From assembly GCF_000374185.1 (NCBI RefSeq), contig NZ_KB910518.1, positions 1 through 64,000 on the forward strand: a stretch of DNA of 64,000 nucleotides. The letters are read 5' to 3'. Position 1 is the stretch's first letter, and each line of letters begins with the position of its first letter. This document shows, piece after piece, positions 31,501-43,119 of this stretch. The position numbers and the translations under genes are program-made. The stretch comes from Paenibacillus sp. HW567. Lineage in GTDB: Bacteria > Bacillota > Bacilli > Paenibacillales > Paenibacillaceae. The notes under the pieces are model-generated. The model worked only from the letters and a program-made list of their open reading frames with translations. It searched no databases and had not been told where the DNA came from.

Positions 31501-32149
31501 CCGTGAAATTGAGGTTCAAGGTGAAGCTGAATCCAAGACTTATTCCATCACTTACGGTTCGCGTCTGCGTGTCAGTGAAGGCCAGGAGATTGAAGCCGGC
31601 GATGAGCTGACAGACGGTTCGATTGACCCTAAAGAAATGCTGCGCATCAAAGGGATCCGCGGGGTACAGAACTACATTCTGCAGGAAGTGCAGCGTGTAT
31701 ACCGTAACCAGGGCGTTGAAATCAACGATAAGCACATTGAAGTTATGATCAAGCAGATGCTGCGCAAGATCCGTATTATCGACGCTGGGGACACTAACCT
31801 CCTGCCGGGCGCATTTGCGGATATTCACGAATATGAAACAGCCAACAAGGAAGCAATTCTTTCCGGTAATGAGCCGGCTGTTGCCAAACCGGTACTGCTC
31901 GGTATTACCAAAGCATCTCTTGAGACGGATTCATTCCTGTCTGCTGCATCGTTCCAGGAAACAACACGCGTCCTGACAGATGCTGCAATTAAGGGTAAAG
32001 TGGATAAGCTGCTCGGTCTCAAAGAAAATGTTATCATTGGTAAACTGATTCCTGCCGGTACGGGTATGAATCGTTACCGCAACGTTAAGCTGACCGATCC
32101 GAATGAAGAAAGCGTGGAAGAGGCTTTAGAAACGGTTCCGGCTGATTAA
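28538..32149 (+). CDS. rpoC: RNA polymerase beta' subunit
   Basis: A 1203-residue beta' subunit. The start is a TTG at 28538, 7 nt after AAGGAGGG; a second TTG follows at once, but the Firmicutes N-terminus MLDVNNFE supports the first. The zinc motif [16 protein letters not shown] is near residue 60-75, the catalytic NADFDGDQM near 447-455, and [11 protein letters not shown] near 892-902. It ends with a hairpin and then the promoter of the next operon. Confidence 0.98.
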   Translation: MLDVNNFEFMKIGLASPEKIRSWSRGEVKKPETINYRTLKPEKEGLFCERIFGPQKDWECHCGKYKRVRYKGVVCDRCGVEVTRAKVRRERMGHIELAAPVSHIWYFKGIPSRMGLALDMSPRSLEEIIYFASYVVTDPGETPLEKKQLLSEKEYRSYREKYGYGFQAGMGAEAVKKLLQDIDIDKELEFLKEELRTAQGQRRNRAIKRLEVIEAFRNSGNKPDWMIMDVLPVIPPELRPMVQLDGGRFATSDLNDLYRRVINRNNRLKRLLDLGAPDIIVQNEKRMLQEAVDALIDNGRRGRPVTGPGNRPLKSLSHMLKGKQGRFRQNLLGKRVDYSGRSVIVVGPYLKMYQCGLPKKMALELFKPFVMKELVNKGLAHNIKSAKRKVERVSPEVWDVLEEVIREHPVLLNRAPTLHRLGIQAFEPILVEGHAIRLHPLVCTAYNADFDGDQMAVHVPLSAEAQAEARILMLASGNILNPKDGKPVVTPSQDMVLGTFYLTMDNKEEKGTGMILRTVNEAVSAYQRGTAGLHARVAIPAKALGKTSFTEAQQGAMLITTIGKIIFNEIYPSSFPYINEATKANLLQGTPEKYFIYEKGADIRELIMAASDASAVGKEYLGLIIARCFETYHTTKTSMILDRIKQLGFTYSTRSGVTVAVSDVVVPEEKATILKESEAKVDVVANQYRRGLITNDERYDRVIEIWSKTKDDLTNILLKSMDRFNSIMLMVDSKARGNKSQITQLGGMRGLMATPSGRIFELPIKANFREGLTVLEYFISTHGARKGLADTALRTADSGYLTRRLVDVAQDVIVREEDCGTDKGFTVSRIQDGKEVIEDLYDRIEGRYSFETVRHPETKEIIVHRNDLIDSDKAEEIVNAGVTKLQIRSVLSCRARHGVCKKCYGRNLATGKFVEIGEAVGIIAAQSIGEPGTQLTMRTFHTGGVAGDDITQGLPRIQELFEARNPKGQATISEIDGVIKEIRETKDRREIEVQGEAESKTYSITYGSRLRVSEGQEIEAGDELTDGSIDPKEMLRIKGIRGVQNYILQEVQRVYRNQGVEINDKHIEVMIKQMLRKIRIIDAGDTNLLPGAFADIHEYETANKEAILSGNEPAVAKPVLLGITKASLETDSFLSAASFQETTRVLTDAAIKGKVDKLLGLKENVIIGKLIPAGTGMNRYRNVKLTDPNEESVEEALETVPAD

Positions 32150-32159
32150 TTTAAATAAT

Positions 32160-32220
32160 CACAGTTGGCAGATTTCCGCGTCACGGTTCCCACTGAAACG
32201 TGGCGCGGCTGACTGCTGTG
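32160..32220 (+). other. Hairpin after rpoC
   Basis: CCGCGTCACG (32176-32185) pairs with CGTGGCGCGG (32199-32208), one G-U, with an outer CACAG/CTGTG (32160-32164 with 32216-32220). It begins 11 nt after the rpoC stop and has no T run. Confidence 0.65.
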
Positions 32221-32248
32221 GATATTTATAAATTTATTGCCGATTTTC

Positions 32249-32277
32249 TTGACATCAACTGATGATAATGCTAATAT
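32249..32277 (+). promoter_or_regulatory. Promoter of the ybxF-rpsL-rpsG-fusA-tuf operon
   Basis: TTGACA at 32249-32254 and TAATAT at 32272-32277, with a TGC extension just before it, are 17 bp apart. It separates the rpoBC unit from the str operon. Confidence 0.78.
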
Positions 32278-32333
32278 GTCTAAGGTGCGTGAGTAGCCTT
32301 GTTATTCTTAATCATTGGAGGTAAGCTTTTATT

Positions 32334-32585
32334 ATGACTGATGATATGGGACTGCAGGATGCTCAGGTCAAGATCGGTTCCAAACAAACCGTCAAGGCGG
32401 TAGAGTTGGGCCAAGCTGCAGAAGTCTATGTGGCGGAGGACGGAGATCAACGGCTTACTTCCAGAATTGTATTGCTTTGCAACAAACAAGGTGTGAAGGT
32501 CACTTATGTGGATACCATGCTGAACTTGGGCAAAGCCTGCGGTATAGAAGTTGGTGCTGCTATGGCAGCCGTCTTAAAACAATAG
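32334..32585 (+). CDS. ybxF: L7Ae-like ribosome-associated RNA-binding protein (YbxF type)
   Basis: An 83-residue L7Ae/L30e-family protein, as found before rpsL in Bacillus. The [20 protein letters not shown] segment is the core of the family, which binds kink-turn RNA. The start ATG lies 12 nt after GGAGG. It heads the str operon, 134 nt before rpsL. Confidence 0.9.
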   Translation: MTDDMGLQDAQVKIGSKQTVKAVELGQAAEVYVAEDGDQRLTSRIVLLCNKQGVKVTYVDTMLNLGKACGIEVGAAMAAVLKQ

Positions 32586-32719
32586 CAAGAGAAACGTTTT
32601 TGTACCGGGGGTACACTTCGGCGGCAAGAACTTTTCATTTGTCTTTTTATGAACCACCTGGGTCTGTGGACTTAACGTTCATAAATAGATTACTACTTCA
32701 GGAAGGGGGTGGCACAACA

Positions 32720-33139
32720 ATGCCAACTATTAACCAATTGGTTCGTAAAGGCCGTCAAGCCAAAATCGACAAATCCAAATCTCCTGCTCTTCAAAAAGGG
32801 TTCAACGCCCTGAAGCGTGAGGCTACGAATTTGAGCGCTCCGCAAAAACGCGGTGTATGCACTCGTGTAGGCACAATGACTCCACGTAAACCAAACTCTG
32901 CGCTTCGTAAGTATGCCCGTGTTCGTTTGACGAACCGTCTTGAGGTGACTGCTTACATCCCGGGGATCGGACATAACCTTCAAGAGCACAGTGTTGTATT
33001 GCTGCGCGGAGGTAAAGTGAAGGACCTTGCAGGAGTTCGTTACCACATCGTACGTGGGGCTCTGGATACAGCAGGTGTAGCTAACCGGATGCAGGCTCGT
33101 TCCAAATACGGCGCGAAACGTCCTAAGGCTAAGAAATAA
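32720..33139 (+). CDS. rpsL: 30S ribosomal protein S12
   Basis: A 139-residue S12. The decoding loop [15 protein letters not shown] and the [18 protein letters not shown] loop have the streptomycin-sensitive lysines. I chose ATG 32720 after GGAAGGGGGTGG; the frame is open well upstream with no support. rpsG follows at 43 nt. Confidence 0.97.
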   Translation: MPTINQLVRKGRQAKIDKSKSPALQKGFNALKREATNLSAPQKRGVCTRVGTMTPRKPNSALRKYARVRLTNRLEVTAYIPGIGHNLQEHSVVLLRGGKVKDLAGVRYHIVRGALDTAGVANRMQARSKYGAKRPKAKK

Positions 33140-33182
33140 GATTAGATACCGAATAATAACCATTTAAGAAAGGGGGATATCC

Positions 33183-33653
33183 ATGCCACGCAAAGGTCCA
33201 GTTACTAAGAGAGACGTACTGCCGGATCCATTGTATAATAGCAAGTTGGTTACTCGTTTGATCAACCGCATTATGCTGGATGGTAAGAGAGGTGTCGCTC
33301 AAAGCATTCTGTACAATTCGTTCAAGCTGATTCAAGAACGTACGGGTAAAGAACCGATGGAAGTTTTCGAAGCTGCCATCAAGAATATCATGCCGGTTTT
33401 GGAAGTCAAAGCTCGTCGTGTCGGCGGTGCTAACTACCAAGTACCTATCGAGGTTAAGCCTGAAAGACGTACTGCTTTGGGATTACGTTGGCTCGTGAAC
33501 TACTCTCGCAACCGCGGTGAGAAGACTATGGAAGAGCGTTTGGCGGCTGAGATTATCGACGCTTCCAACAACACAGGCGCTTCCGTTAAGAAACGCGAAG
33601 ACACGCACAAAATGGCTGAAGCGAACAAAGCGTTTGCTCACTACCGCTGGTAG
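33183..33653 (+). CDS. rpsG: 30S ribosomal protein S7
   Basis: A 156-residue S7, the primary binder of the 3' domain of 16S r[22 protein letters not shown] and [14 protein letters not shown] are standard. ATG follows AAGGGGG. fusA starts 46 nt later. Confidence 0.97.
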   Translation: MPRKGPVTKRDVLPDPLYNSKLVTRLINRIMLDGKRGVAQSILYNSFKLIQERTGKEPMEVFEAAIKNIMPVLEVKARRVGGANYQVPIEVKPERRTALGLRWLVNYSRNRGEKTMEERLAAEIIDASNNTGASVKKREDTHKMAEANKAFAHYRW

Positions 33654-33699
33654 AATTTAGCCGTTCAAATAACTTATATTTTGAAGGGAGACCCATTTC

Positions 33700-35778
33700 A
33701 TGGCAAGAGAGTTCTCCTTAAAAAATACACGCAACATCGGGATCATGGCACATATTGATGCTGGTAAGACTACTACCACAGAGCGGATTCTTTTCTACAC
33801 AGGCCGTACGCACAAAATCGGTGAAGTTCACGAAGGTGCTGCTACAATGGACTGGATGGAACAAGAACAAGAGCGCGGAATCACCATTACATCCGCCGCT
33901 ACAACTGCTGCATGGAAAGGTCACCGCATCAATATCATTGATACCCCGGGACACGTTGACTTCACTGTTGAAGTTGAACGTTCCCTGCGTGTATTGGATG
34001 GGGCAGTAGGCGTTTTCAGTGCGAAAGAGGGCGTTGAGCCTCAGTCTGAAACCGTATGGAGACAGGCTGACCGGTATGGCGTTCCCCGTATCGCTTATGT
34101 TAACAAGATGGACATCATCGGCGCAGACTTCCTTAACGTTGTTAAAAGTATGCGTGATCGTCTGCAAGCCAATTCGGTTGCTATTCAACTGCCAATTGGT
34201 GCTGAAAATGACTTCGTTGGTATTATTGACTTGGTTGAGCAAAAAGCTCATATCTTCAAAGATGACCTGGGCCAAAACATCGAAGTAACAGAGATTCCGG
34301 CTGAATATCTGGAACAAGTTGAGGTACTCCGTCTCGAGTTGATCGAGAAGGTTGCTGAACTCGACGAAGATTTGACTATGAAATACCTGGAAGGCGAAGA
34401 GATTTCGGTTGAAGAGATTAAGGCTGCACTGCGCAAAGGCGTTTGTGAAGTTAAAATCTTCCCTGTTATCGTTGGATCCTCCTATCGCAACAAAGGCGTT
34501 CAGCTCATGATGGATGCTGTTGTGGATTATCTGCCTTCTCCTCTGGATGTGCCAGCTATTCAAGGTCATCTGGATGACGGTACTGAAGCGGTTCGTCACT
34601 CATCGGATGAAGAACCATTCTCGGCACTGGCATTTAAAATCATGACAGACCCTTATGTAGGTAAACTTACGTTCTTCCGCGTGTACTCCGGTATCCTGGA
34701 GTCTGGTTCTTATGTAGTGAATGCTACTAAGAACAAACGTGAGCGTATCGGCCGTATCCTGCAAATGCATGCGAACAGCCGCCAAGAAATCTCCATCGTT
34801 TACGCTGGTGATATCGCGGCAGCCGTTGGTCTGAAGGACACAAGTACTGGCGATACCCTTTGCGACGAGAAACATCCGGTCATTCTGGAGTCGATGAACT
34901 TCCCTGATCCGGTTATCGAAATCGCAGTTGAACCAAAAACCAAAGCCGACCAAGATAAATTGGGCGTTGCTCTCGGTAAGTTGACTGAAGAGGATCCAAC
35001 TCTTCGTGCGCATACTGATGAAGAAACTGGCCAAACCATCCTGGCAGGTATGGGTGAGCTTCACCTTGATATTATCATCGACCGTATGCGCCGCGAGTTC
35101 AAAGTAGAAACCAACGTGGGTAAACCACAGGTTGCTTACCGCGAAACTTTCAAAGCACCAGCACGTGTCGAAGGTAAATTCGTTCGCCAATCCGGCGGTC
35201 GCGGTCAGTACGGTCACGTATGGGTTGAATTTGAACCTCTCGAGCCAGGTACTGGCAGCCAATTCGAAAGTAAAGTTGTCGGTGGTTCTGTTCCTAGAGA
35301 ATACATCGCTCCTGCACTTGCCGGTATTGAAGAACAAATGAAGAACGGCGTTCTTGCAGGCTTCCCGCTTGTAGACGTTAAGGCTACCATCGTAGATGGT
35401 TCCTATCATGATGTTGACTCCAACGAAATGGCGTTCAAAATTGCCGGCTCGATGGCACTCAAAGCAGCTAAAGAGAAGTGTAAACCTGTCCTGCTTGAGC
35501 CAATCATGAAAGTGGAAGTAACTGTTCCTGAGGAATACATGGGCGATGTTATGGGTATGCTGAACTCCCGTCGCGGTAGAATCGAAGGTATGGATTCCCG
35601 TGGTGGAGCACAAATTATCCGTGCGAAGGTGCCTCTTTCCGAAATGTTTGGTTATTCCACAACTCTCCGTTCCGGTACTCAAGGACGCGGTGTATTCTCA
35701 ATGGAGCTTTCTCACTATGAAGAAGTTCCTAAATCCATTGCAGAAGAGATCGTTTCCAAGAATAAAGGTGGAGAATAG
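33700..35778 (+). CDS. fusA: Elongation factor G
   Basis: A 692-residue translocation GTPase. G1 [12 protein letters not shown] near residues 17-28, G3 DTPGHVDF near 82-89 and G4 NKMD near 136-139 are intact. Domains II-V are complete, ending in the usual acidic tail. RBS GAAGGGAGA. A 109-nt gap with a long-range hairpin separates it from tuf. Confidence 0.98.
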   Translation: MAREFSLKNTRNIGIMAHIDAGKTTTTERILFYTGRTHKIGEVHEGAATMDWMEQEQERGITITSAATTAAWKGHRINIIDTPGHVDFTVEVERSLRVLDGAVGVFSAKEGVEPQSETVWRQADRYGVPRIAYVNKMDIIGADFLNVVKSMRDRLQANSVAIQLPIGAENDFVGIIDLVEQKAHIFKDDLGQNIEVTEIPAEYLEQVEVLRLELIEKVAELDEDLTMKYLEGEEISVEEIKAALRKGVCEVKIFPVIVGSSYRNKGVQLMMDAVVDYLPSPLDVPAIQGHLDDGTEAVRHSSDEEPFSALAFKIMTDPYVGKLTFFRVYSGILESGSYVVNATKNKRERIGRILQMHANSRQEISIVYAGDIAAAVGLKDTSTGDTLCDEKHPVILESMNFPDPVIEIAVEPKTKADQDKLGVALGKLTEEDPTLRAHTDEETGQTILAGMGELHLDIIIDRMRREFKVETNVGKPQVAYRETFKAPARVEGKFVRQSGGRGQYGHVWVEFEPLEPGTGSQFESKVVGGSVPREYIAPALAGIEEQMKNGVLAGFPLVDVKATIVDGSYHDVDSNEMAFKIAGSMALKAAKEKCKPVLLEPIMKVEVTVPEEYMGDVMGMLNSRRGRIEGMDSRGGAQIIRAKVPLSEMFGYSTTLRSGTQGRGVFSMELSHYEEVPKSIAEEIVSKNKGGE

Positions 35779-35794
35779 TTACTATTTTTAACTT

Positions 35795-35847
35795 GCCGTC
35801 CGGATATCAGCACTCAGTCATCTAAGAATTACATGTAGGCGGGCGGC
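35795..35847 (+). other. Hairpin between fusA and tuf
   Basis: GCCGTCCG (35795-35802) pairs with CGGGCGGC (35840-35847) with one G-U, enclosing a 37-nt loop. No T run follows. It is the only structure I see in this spacer. Confidence 0.4.
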
Positions 35848-35887
35848 TCAAATATAAGGAACCCCACATTAAGGAGGAACTGTTCAA

Positions 35888-37078
35888 ATGGCAAAGGCAA
35901 AGTTTGAACGTAACAAACCACACGTTAACATCGGTACTATTGGTCACGTCGACCATGGTAAAACAACTCTGACTGCTGCAATCACAACTGTACTGTCCAA
36001 GAAATACGGCGGTGCTGCTGTAGCATTCGACCAAATCGACAAAGCTCCAGAAGAACGCGAACGTGGTATCACCATCTCCACAGCTCACGTTGAATATGAA
36101 ACTCCTAACCGTCACTACGCACACGTTGACTGCCCTGGACACGCCGACTATGTTAAAAACATGATCACTGGCGCAGCGCAAATGGACGGAGCTATCCTGG
36201 TTGTATCCGCAGCTGACGGCCCAATGCCACAGACTCGCGAACACATCCTGTTGTCCCGTCAGGTAGGCGTTCCTTACATCGTCGTGTTCCTGAACAAATG
36301 CGACATGGTTGAAGACGAAGAGTTGCTTGAATTGGTTGAAATGGAAGTTCGCGACTTGCTGAGCGAATACGACTTCCCAGGCGATGATACTCCAATCATC
36401 CGTGGATCTGCTCGTGAAGCTCTGCAGAACCCTGACGGCGACTATGCACAGAAGATCGTTGAAATGTTCGAAACGATCGACACGTACATTCCGCTTCCAG
36501 AACGTCAAACTGACAAACCTTTCTTGATGCCTGTCGAAGACGTATTCTCCATCACTGGCCGCGGTACTGTGGCAACTGGCCGTGTAGAACGCGGAACAGT
36601 TAAAGTCGGAGAAGAAATCGAAATCGTTGGTATTCACGAAGAAAAGAAAAAATCCGTTGTTACAGGCGTTGAAATGTTCCGTAAATTGCTCGATTCCGCT
36701 CAAGCGGGCGACAATATCGGCGCACTCTTGCGTGGTGTAGACCGTAACATGATTGAGCGCGGCCAAGTATTGGCTAAGCCGAACTCCGTTAACCCACACA
36801 CTGAGTTCACTGCTCAGATTTACGTTCTGACTAAAGAAGAAGGCGGACGTCACAAACCATTCTTCACTGGTTACCGTCCACAGTTCTACTTCCGTACAAC
36901 TGACGTAACTGGTATCATCAACCTGCCAGAAGGTACTGAAATGGTTATGCCTGGTGACAACATCACTGTAACTGTTCAACTGATCTCCCCAATCGCTATT
37001 GAAGAAGGTACTAAATTCTCCATTCGCGAAGGCGGACGTACAGTTGGTGCCGGTTCCGTAGCTTCCATCCAAAAATAA
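35888..37078 (+). CDS. tuf: Elongation factor Tu
   Basis: A 396-residue EF-Tu. G1 GHVDHGKTT near 19-27, G3 DCPGHADY near 81-88 and NKCD near 136-139 are intact. It delivers aminoacyl-tRNA to the ribosome. ATG follows AAGGAGGAA. It ends the str operon, with a strong terminator after it. Confidence 0.98.
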   Translation: MAKAKFERNKPHVNIGTIGHVDHGKTTLTAAITTVLSKKYGGAAVAFDQIDKAPEERERGITISTAHVEYETPNRHYAHVDCPGHADYVKNMITGAAQMDGAILVVSAADGPMPQTREHILLSRQVGVPYIVVFLNKCDMVEDEELLELVEMEVRDLLSEYDFPGDDTPIIRGSAREALQNPDGDYAQKIVEMFETIDTYIPLPERQTDKPFLMPVEDVFSITGRGTVATGRVERGTVKVGEEIEIVGIHEEKKKSVVTGVEMFRKLLDSAQAGDNIGALLRGVDRNMIERGQVLAKPNSVNPHTEFTAQIYVLTKEEGGRHKPFFTGYRPQFYFRTTDVTGIINLPEGTEMVMPGDNITVTVQLISPIAIEEGTKFSIREGGRTVGAGSVASIQK

Positions 37079-37112
37079 TTTGGTTCTATCCATTAGGATA
37101 GATCTGAACTAT

Positions 37113-37152
37113 AAAAACAGGGATTCTTCATTCGAAGAATTCCTGTTTTTTT
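37113..37152 (+). terminator. Terminator of the str operon
   Basis: AACAGGGATTCTTC and GAAGAATTCCTGTT form a long stem around ATTC, followed by TTTTTTT. It lies 34 nt after the tuf stop. Confidence 0.93.
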
Positions 37153-37301
37153 GCGATAATCAGTATGACCATAAAAGTGTAACCTCGTATTCACAGCATT
37201 CATGTCCAGCAGTAAATTGCTTTTTTCGACATTAAAAGACAATATAACCTATAAAAAATCTATTTTTCAACAATATTCTACATAAAAATACTTAAAATTC
37301 T

Positions 37302-37330
37302 TTGCATTTATCACATTTATAAAGTAGAAT
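37302..37330 (+). promoter_or_regulatory. Sigma-A promoter of the HemAT gene
   Basis: TTGCAT at 37302-37307 and TAGAAT at 37325-37330 are 17 bp apart, in a very AT-rich 200-nt stretch after the tuf terminator. It gives the chemoreceptor its own transcript. Confidence 0.72.
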
Positions 37331-37377
37331 ACTTTTATATAGCGATGTTAATTATTAGAAATTTAAGGGAGGTTAGC

Positions 37378-38727
37378 ATGGGGAAGTGTCCTTTTTCTTT
37401 TTTACATGGTTTGACTTCGCGTAATGCAAGCAAGGAAGCTCTTGCCAATCACTCGATAGACCGTCACGATTACAACCACACGGCTAACGCTTCATATCAT
37501 ACCCTTGAGGGCCATGATGAGTTGAACGAACAGATGCGGATGATAGACTTGTCTGAAGAAGACTTGAGTTTATTACGCCAAATGAAGCCCATTGTAGAGA
37601 AGAAAATCGACTACATAACCGATCAGTTCTATAATACTGTACTCGGTGTGAGCAAATTGGAAGCAATCATTCTGGAGCACAGCAGCATAGAACGCCTCAA
37701 AAAGACTCTTCGTGAGCATATTATTGAGATTTTTAACGGGGACATAAATGAACAATATATCGCTAAACGTCTGGCTATTGCCAAAATTCATAAACGGGTA
37801 GGCTTGGAGCCCAAGTGGTACTTGTCTGCTTTTCAAAACCTGCAGAACGTCTTCATTACAGTCATATATAATGAAATGAACGAGGATAGTGAGCGGCTTA
37901 AAGTTGTTCAGACGGTGACAAAGCTATTGAATCTGGAGCAACAACTGGTGCTCGAGGCTTATGAGAAAGAGAACATTCGTGAGAAAGAAGAACAGTACTT
38001 GGCTGTGAAAAATGAACTCAAGCAAAAAATTGCCGAGTTCAGCGGTGAGCTTGTGGATCTGAGCATTGATACTAACGCAGCAGTAGAACAGTTAGTGGCG
38101 AGCAGTAATGAAGTGAATAACACCTTCAGGAGAACGGCTGCATCCGCTCTAGAATCGCAGGGCATGGCTACAGAGGGGCATGGTCATCTTGGTAGTCTTA
38201 CTGACCAAATCAGTCTCATCTATGAAAGTACGCACGCTATGGAACGCTCGATAAATGAATTAAGCAGTTCCTCTAAGCAAATTCAGAAAATTGTTGCCGC
38301 CGTGCAGGATATAGCTGATCAGACAAAAATATTATCACTCAATGCTACGATTGAAGCTGCAAGGGCTGGAGTACATGGCAAAGGGTTCAGTGTAGTTGCC
38401 GGGGAAGTCAGCCGCCTGGCGGAGGACACAAAGAATACGGTTGTACGCATAGGAGAGCTGACACATCAATCGGGCAGCCTTACTATACAGGTTGTAGACG
38501 AGATCCGAAAGGTCCAGGAGTTGACGAAGAGCGGCAAAGTTCAATCCATTGAGACCAGCCAGCTATTCAGTGATATAGTCAATTCCATGCAGACCAGCAC
38601 ACAGGAGATTGTGGCCGTCGAAGAAGAGATAAAAGTATTGATTCAGACCATTGAAGGAATAGGGACGACAACAGCGCAGACTGCAGCTTCTGCAGAGTAT
38701 TTTAAGTCGGCGACGGAGAATCTTTGA
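37378..38727 (+). CDS. hemAT: HemAT-type heme-based aerotaxis transducer (globin-coupled sensor)
   Basis: A 449-residue soluble oxygen sensor. A globin domain spans about residues 55-220, with H138 in AKIHKRVGLEP as the likely proximal heme ligand, matching Bacillus HemAT. A coiled-coil linker leads to an MCP signalling domain with no membrane segment. The hairpin tip reads NATIEAARAGVHGKGF, where V332 replaces the usual Glu after ARAG. The N-terminal 50 residues are divergent and include MGKCPF. ATG 37378 lies 5 nt after AAGGGAGG. The gene sits alone between tuf and rpsJ with its own promoter and terminator. It would signal to CheA located elsewhere. Confidence 0.92.
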   Translation: MGKCPFSFLHGLTSRNASKEALANHSIDRHDYNHTANASYHTLEGHDELNEQMRMIDLSEEDLSLLRQMKPIVEKKIDYITDQFYNTVLGVSKLEAIILEHSSIERLKKTLREHIIEIFNGDINEQYIAKRLAIAKIHKRVGLEPKWYLSAFQNLQNVFITVIYNEMNEDSERLKVVQTVTKLLNLEQQLVLEAYEKENIREKEEQYLAVKNELKQKIAEFSGELVDLSIDTNAAVEQLVASSNEVNNTFRRTAASALESQGMATEGHGHLGSLTDQISLIYESTHAMERSINELSSSSKQIQKIVAAVQDIADQTKILSLNATIEAARAGVHGKGFSVVAGEVSRLAEDTKNTVVRIGELTHQSGSLTIQVVDEIRKVQELTKSGKVQSIETSQLFSDIVNSMQTSTQEIVAVEEEIKVLIQTIEGIGTTTAQTAASAEYFKSATENL

Positions 38728-38731
38728 ACGG

Positions 38732-38767
38732 GCAAACAGCGTATGAAAAAATCATGCGCTGTTTTTG
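38732..38767 (+). terminator. Terminator of the HemAT gene
   Basis: GCAAACAGCGTATGA pairs with TCATGCGCTGTTTTTGC around an A-rich loop, with a T run in the 3' arm. It begins 5 nt after the stop. Confidence 0.9.
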
Positions 38768-38776
38768 CATTTTTGC

Positions 38777-38805
38777 TTGCAATGTTCCCGCCTATTATAT
38801 ATAAT
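38777..38805 (+). promoter_or_regulatory. S10 operon promoter
   Basis: TTGCAA at 38777-38782 and a perfect TATAAT at 38800-38805 are 17 bp apart. It gives a leader of about 130 nt before rpsJ and is the only strong promoter I see for the long S10-spc-alpha gene run. Confidence 0.85.
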
Positions 38806-38840
38806 AATAAATGTTGTTCTGAGACGTTGCGATGATGTGA

Positions 38841-39251
<411 letters not shown>

Positions 39252-39293
39252 TACTAACTTTAAGCAAATAGGAAAAGAAATGAGGTGTCAACA

Positions 39294-39917
39294 TTGAAAG
39301 GTATCTTAGGAAAAAAACTCGGTATGACTCAAGTGTTTACTCCAGAAGGTAACGTGATCGCTGTATCGGTTATTGAAGCTGGACCTTGTGTGGTACTGCA
39401 AAAGAAAGACCTGAATATCGACGGATATGAAGCAGTGCAGTTGGGCTTTTCCGATAAGAAGGAAAGTCGCTCCAACAAGCCTGAACAGGGTCACGCCAAA
39501 AAGGCAAACGCAACACCTAAGCGCTACGTTCGTGAAATTCGCGGTGTTGACCTCGGGTCACTCGAGGTTGGACAGGAACTGAAGGCTGATATCTTCACTG
39601 AAGGCGAATTTGTTGACGTAACTGGCACATCTAAAGGTAAAGGGTTCCAAGGCGTTATCAAACGTTGGGGCCAAAGCCGCGGGCCAATGGCACACGGATC
39701 GCGTTACCACAGAAGACCGGGTTCCATGGGTTCCATTCAAGCTAACCGTGTTCCTAAGGGCAAACGTCTGCCAGGGCATATGGGTCACACGACTGTAACC
39801 GTTCAAAAGCTTGAAATCATCAAAGTAGACGTTGAACGCAACGTGTTGCTGGTTAAGGGCGCAATTCCAGGTCCTAAAAACAGCTTCGTGAAAGTTAAAG
39901 AAACCGTTAAGAAATAA
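39294..39917 (+). CDS. rplC: 50S ribosomal protein L3
   Basis: A 207-residue L3 of the peptidyl-transferase region. [14 protein letters not shown] is the N-terminus and [15 protein letters not shown] the conserved central loop. I chose TTG 39294, 6 nt after TGAGGTG; the in-frame GTG at 39285 lies in that ribosome site. Confidence 0.95.
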   Translation: MKGILGKKLGMTQVFTPEGNVIAVSVIEAGPCVVLQKKDLNIDGYEAVQLGFSDKKESRSNKPEQGHAKKANATPKRYVREIRGVDLGSLEVGQELKADIFTEGEFVDVTGTSKGKGFQGVIKRWGQSRGPMAHGSRYHRRPGSMGSIQANRVPKGKRLPGHMGHTTVTVQKLEIIKVDVERNVLLVKGAIPGPKNSFVKVKETVKK

Positions 39918-39942
39918 TTATTGAAGAAAGGAGGAACATGAA

Positions 39943-40566
39943 ATGCCAAAAGTAACACTTTTTAATATCAGTGGTAACGAAGTTGGCGAAGTTGAGCTGA
40001 GCGATACAGTGTTCGGGATCGAACCGAACGTGCATGTTCTGCACGAAGCTGCGCTTATGCAGAGAGCTTCCCTTCGTCGCGGTACACACAAAGTTAAAGG
40101 ACGTTCTGAAGTGCGTGGCGGCGGACGTAAGCCTTGGAAACAAAAAGGTACAGGTCGTGCTCGTCAAGGCTCCATTCGTTCTCCACAATGGAAAGGCGGC
40201 GGCGTAGTCTTTGGACCAACACCACGCAGCTATTCCTGGAAACTGCCTAAGAAGGTTCGCCGTTTGGCCATCAAATCCGCGTTGTCCTCGAAAGTGCTCG
40301 AGAATGACATCATCGTATTGGATAGCCTGACACTGAATGCTCCGAAGACGAAAGAATTCGCAGCTATTCTGAACAACCTGAAAGTGGGCAGCAAGGCCCT
40401 GATCGTAGCTCCTAGCTATGATGACAATGTAGCACTTTCCGCTCGTAACATCCCTGGGGTGAAATTCGTAGCGGCTGACGGCATCAATGTTCTTGACGTA
40501 CTGACGTACGACAAACTGATCATCACTAAGGAAGCAGTTCTGAAGGTAGAGGAGGTGTTCGCGTAA
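39943..40566 (+). CDS. rplD: 50S ribosomal protein L4
   Basis: A 207-residue L4 lining the exit tunnel. The tunnel loop [19 protein letters not shown] is intact, with no macrolide-type changes that I can see. ATG follows AAAGGAGGAA. The last base of its stop codon is the first base of the rplW start (TAATG). Confidence 0.97.
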   Translation: MPKVTLFNISGNEVGEVELSDTVFGIEPNVHVLHEAALMQRASLRRGTHKVKGRSEVRGGGRKPWKQKGTGRARQGSIRSPQWKGGGVVFGPTPRSYSWKLPKKVRRLAIKSALSSKVLENDIIVLDSLTLNAPKTKEFAAILNNLKVGSKALIVAPSYDDNVALSARNIPGVKFVAADGINVLDVLTYDKLIITKEAVLKVEEVFA

Positions 40567-40859
40567 TGAAAGATCCTCGTGATATTATCAAACGTCCGGT
40601 GATTACGGAACGCACATCCGAATACATGAGCGAATTGAAGTACGCTTTTGAAGTGGATATCCGTGCTAACAAGACCGAAATCAAAAAAGCTGTTGAGGCT
40701 ATTTTTAAAGTGAAAGTCGTTAGTGTGAACACAATGCGCGTACCTGGTAAACTGAAACGTTACGGCAAATACTCCGGCTACACTCCAGAGTGGAAAAAAG
40801 CCATCGTTAAGCTTAGCCCGGACAGCAAACCGCTCGAATTTTTTGAAGCGGTAGAATAA
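40566..40859 (+). CDS. rplW: 50S ribosomal protein L23
   Basis: A 97-residue L23 at the tunnel exit, the docking site for trigger factor and [16 protein letters not shown] is the family start. It overlaps rplD by one base, with GAGGAGG inside the rplD end as its ribosome site. Confidence 0.97.
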   Translation: MKDPRDIIKRPVITERTSEYMSELKYAFEVDIRANKTEIKKAVEAIFKVKVVSVNTMRVPGKLKRYGKYSGYTPEWKKAIVKLSPDSKPLEFFEAVE

Positions 40860-40887
40860 AACTCTGTAAAGTAAGGAGGGAACTATA

Positions 40888-41718
40888 GTGCCAATCAAAA
40901 AGTACAAACCGACCTCTCCGGCAAGACGCGGTATGTCCGTGTCTACGTTTGAAGAAATTACAACAAACCAGCCTGAGAAATCGTTGCTTGCGCCGCTGAG
41001 CAAAAAAGCGGGCCGTAACAACCAAGGTAAAATTACGGTTCGTCATCAAGGCGGCGGACACAAACGTAAATACCGTATTATCGACTTCAAGCGGACCAAA
41101 GACGGCATACCAGGTAGCGTTGCTACGATCGAGTATGACCCGAACCGCACATCCAATATTGCTTTGATCCACTATGCCGATGGAGAAAAACGTTACATCA
41201 TCGCTCCAAAGGGACTTAAAGTTGGGGATAAAGTAGAGTCCGGCCCAGCAGCCGACATCAAAGTTGGTAACAGCCTTCCCCTGGAAAACATTCCGGTAGG
41301 TACAGTTATCCACAACATCGAATTGAAACCAGGTAAAGGCGGACAGTTGGTTCGCGCTGCCGGTACAGAAGCTCAATTGCTTGGTAAAGAAGAAAAATAC
41401 GTATCCGTTCGTTTGAACTCCGGCGAAGTTCGCAGAATTCTCAGCGTATGCCGTGCGACAATCGGTTCCGTAGGTAACGAAGATCATGAATTGATCAAAA
41501 TCGGTAAAGCCGGACGCAGTCGCTGGCTTGGCCAACGTCCTGAAGTTCGCGGGGTAGTAATGAACCCTAACGATCACCCGCATGGTGGTGGTGAAGGCCG
41601 CGCTCCAATCGGACGGAAATCGCCTATGTCTCCTTGGGGCAAACCAACCCTTGGCTACAAAACGCGTAAGAAAAACAAGGCATCTGATAAATATATCGTT
41701 CGCCGCCGCACAAAATAA
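40888..41718 (+). CDS. rplB: 50S ribosomal protein L2
   Basis: A 276-residue L2, needed for subunit association and peptidyl transfer. [19 protein letters not shown] near 223-241 contains the essential histidine. Start is GTG after AAGGAGGG. A perfect hairpin begins directly after its stop codon. Confidence 0.97.
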   Translation: MPIKKYKPTSPARRGMSVSTFEEITTNQPEKSLLAPLSKKAGRNNQGKITVRHQGGGHKRKYRIIDFKRTKDGIPGSVATIEYDPNRTSNIALIHYADGEKRYIIAPKGLKVGDKVESGPAADIKVGNSLPLENIPVGTVIHNIELKPGKGGQLVRAAGTEAQLLGKEEKYVSVRLNSGEVRRILSVCRATIGSVGNEDHELIKIGKAGRSRWLGQRPEVRGVVMNPNDHPHGGGEGRAPIGRKSPMSPWGKPTLGYKTRKKNKASDKYIVRRRTK

Positions 41719-41752
41719 GACGCTTCTGGCATGTTAGCAAGCGCGAAGCGTC
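41719..41752 (+). other. Hairpin directly after rplB
   Basis: GACGCTTC (41719-41726) pairs with GAAGCGTC (41745-41752), an 8-bp perfect stem that starts at the base after the stop codon. No T run follows. Confidence 0.6.
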
Positions 41753-41793
41753 GATTCGCGGTTTGAAGAACCGGATGAAGGGAGGATTCACAC

Positions 41794-42072
41794 ATGGGTC
41801 GCAGTTTAAAGAAGGGGCCATTTATTGATGGCTACCTGCTGAAAAAGGTTGAGGAATTGAACGCGGCAGATAAGAAAGTTGTTGTTAAAACCTGGTCCCG
41901 TCGCTCAACTATTTTCCCTCAGTTTATCGGACATACGTTTGGTGTATATGACGGCCGCAAACACGTGCCTGTATACGTAACGGAAGATATGGTAGGTCAC
42001 AAGTTGGGCGAGTTCGCGCCAACACGTACTTACAAAGGCCACGCGGGTGACGATAAGAAAACAAGAAGATAA
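41794..42072 (+). CDS. rpsS: 30S ribosomal protein S19
   Basis: A 92-residue S19 of the small-subunit head. [15 protein letters not shown] is the standard N-terminus and [16 protein letters not shown] the C-terminal motif. ATG follows AAGGGAGGA. Confidence 0.97.
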   Translation: MGRSLKKGPFIDGYLLKKVEELNAADKKVVVKTWSRRSTIFPQFIGHTFGVYDGRKHVPVYVTEDMVGHKLGEFAPTRTYKGHAGDDKKTRR

Positions 42073-42105
42073 TTAAAGGTCTTCGTTCGAGAGGAGGGAA
42101 AATAA

Positions 42106-42438
42106 ATGGAAGCAAAAGCACATGCTAGATCGGTGCGGATTTCTGCTCGCAAAGCGAAACTGGTGGTTGACTTGATTCGCGGCAAGCAAGTGGGGGAAGC
42201 TATTGCAATTCTTCGCCACACTCCTAAGTCCGCTTCTCCGGTAGTTGAAAAACTGCTTAACTCGGCGATTGCCAATGCTGAGCACAACTACTCCATGGAC
42301 GTGAACAGTTTGTTCGTTAGCGAGGTTTTCGTTAACCAGGGTCCTACAATGAAACGTTTCCGTCCGCGCGCCATGGGCCGCGCAAGCCGGATCAATAAAC
42401 GTACCAGCCACATTACTTTGGTGGTATCTGAGAAATAA
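42106..42438 (+). CDS. rplV: 50S ribosomal protein L22
   Basis: A 110-residue L22 with the tunnel beta-hairpin [19 protein letters not shown] near 82-100 intact. ATG follows GAGGAGGG. rpsC follows at 13 nt. Confidence 0.97.
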   Translation: MEAKAHARSVRISARKAKLVVDLIRGKQVGEAIAILRHTPKSASPVVEKLLNSAIANAEHNYSMDVNSLFVSEVFVNQGPTMKRFRPRAMGRASRINKRTSHITLVVSEK

Positions 42439-42451
42439 GGAGGGATAACAC

Positions 42452-43117
42452 GTGGGTCAAAAGGTAAATCCAGTCGGACTCCGAATCGGTATTATTCGCG
42501 ATTGGGAATCGAAATGGTATGCAGGCAAAGATTTCGGTACTCTTTTAATGGAAGACGTCAAAATCCGTGAATACCTTAAAGGTAAATTGAAAGATTCCTC
42601 TGTTTCCCGCATCGAGATTGAAAGAGCGGCAAGCCGAGTGAACGTTACAATTCACACTGCTAAACCAGGTATGGTAATTGGTAAAGGCGGAGCGGAAGTA
42701 GAAGTACTTCGCAGCGCAGTTACAACTATCGCTGGCGGCAAAAAAGTGCACATCAACATCAATGAAATCAAACACCCTGAACTGGATGCAATTCTGGTTG
42801 CTGAAAGCATTGCACAACAATTGGAACGTCGCGTATCGTTCCGTCGTGCTCTGAAGCAAGCGATTCAAAGAACTATGCGTTCCGGCGCAAAAGGAATCAA
42901 AACTCAAGTTGGCGGACGTCTTGGCGGCGCTGAGATTGCCCGTTCAGAAGGTTATAGCGAAGGAACAGTTCCACTTCATACGCTTCGTGCCGATATCGAC
43001 TACGGTACAGCTGAAGCACATACTACTTACGGCCGTATCGGTGTAAAAGTATGGATCTACCGTGGAGAAGTTCTTCCCCCAGCTAAGAAACAAGCTGCTC
43101 AGGAAGGAGGCAACTAA
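42452..43117 (+). CDS. rpsC: 30S ribosomal protein S3
   Basis: A 221-residue S3 with the KH-type RNA-binding segment ([15 protein letters not shown] near 71-85) that lines the mRNA entry channel. Start is GTG after AAGGAGGGA. rplP begins 2 nt after the stop. Confidence 0.97.
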   Translation: MGQKVNPVGLRIGIIRDWESKWYAGKDFGTLLMEDVKIREYLKGKLKDSSVSRIEIERAASRVNVTIHTAKPGMVIGKGGAEVEVLRSAVTTIAGGKKVHININEIKHPELDAILVAESIAQQLERRVSFRRALKQAIQRTMRSGAKGIKTQVGGRLGGAEIARSEGYSEGTVPLHTLRADIDYGTAEAHTTYGRIGVKVWIYRGEVLPPAKKQAAQEGGN

Positions 43118-43119
43118 TC

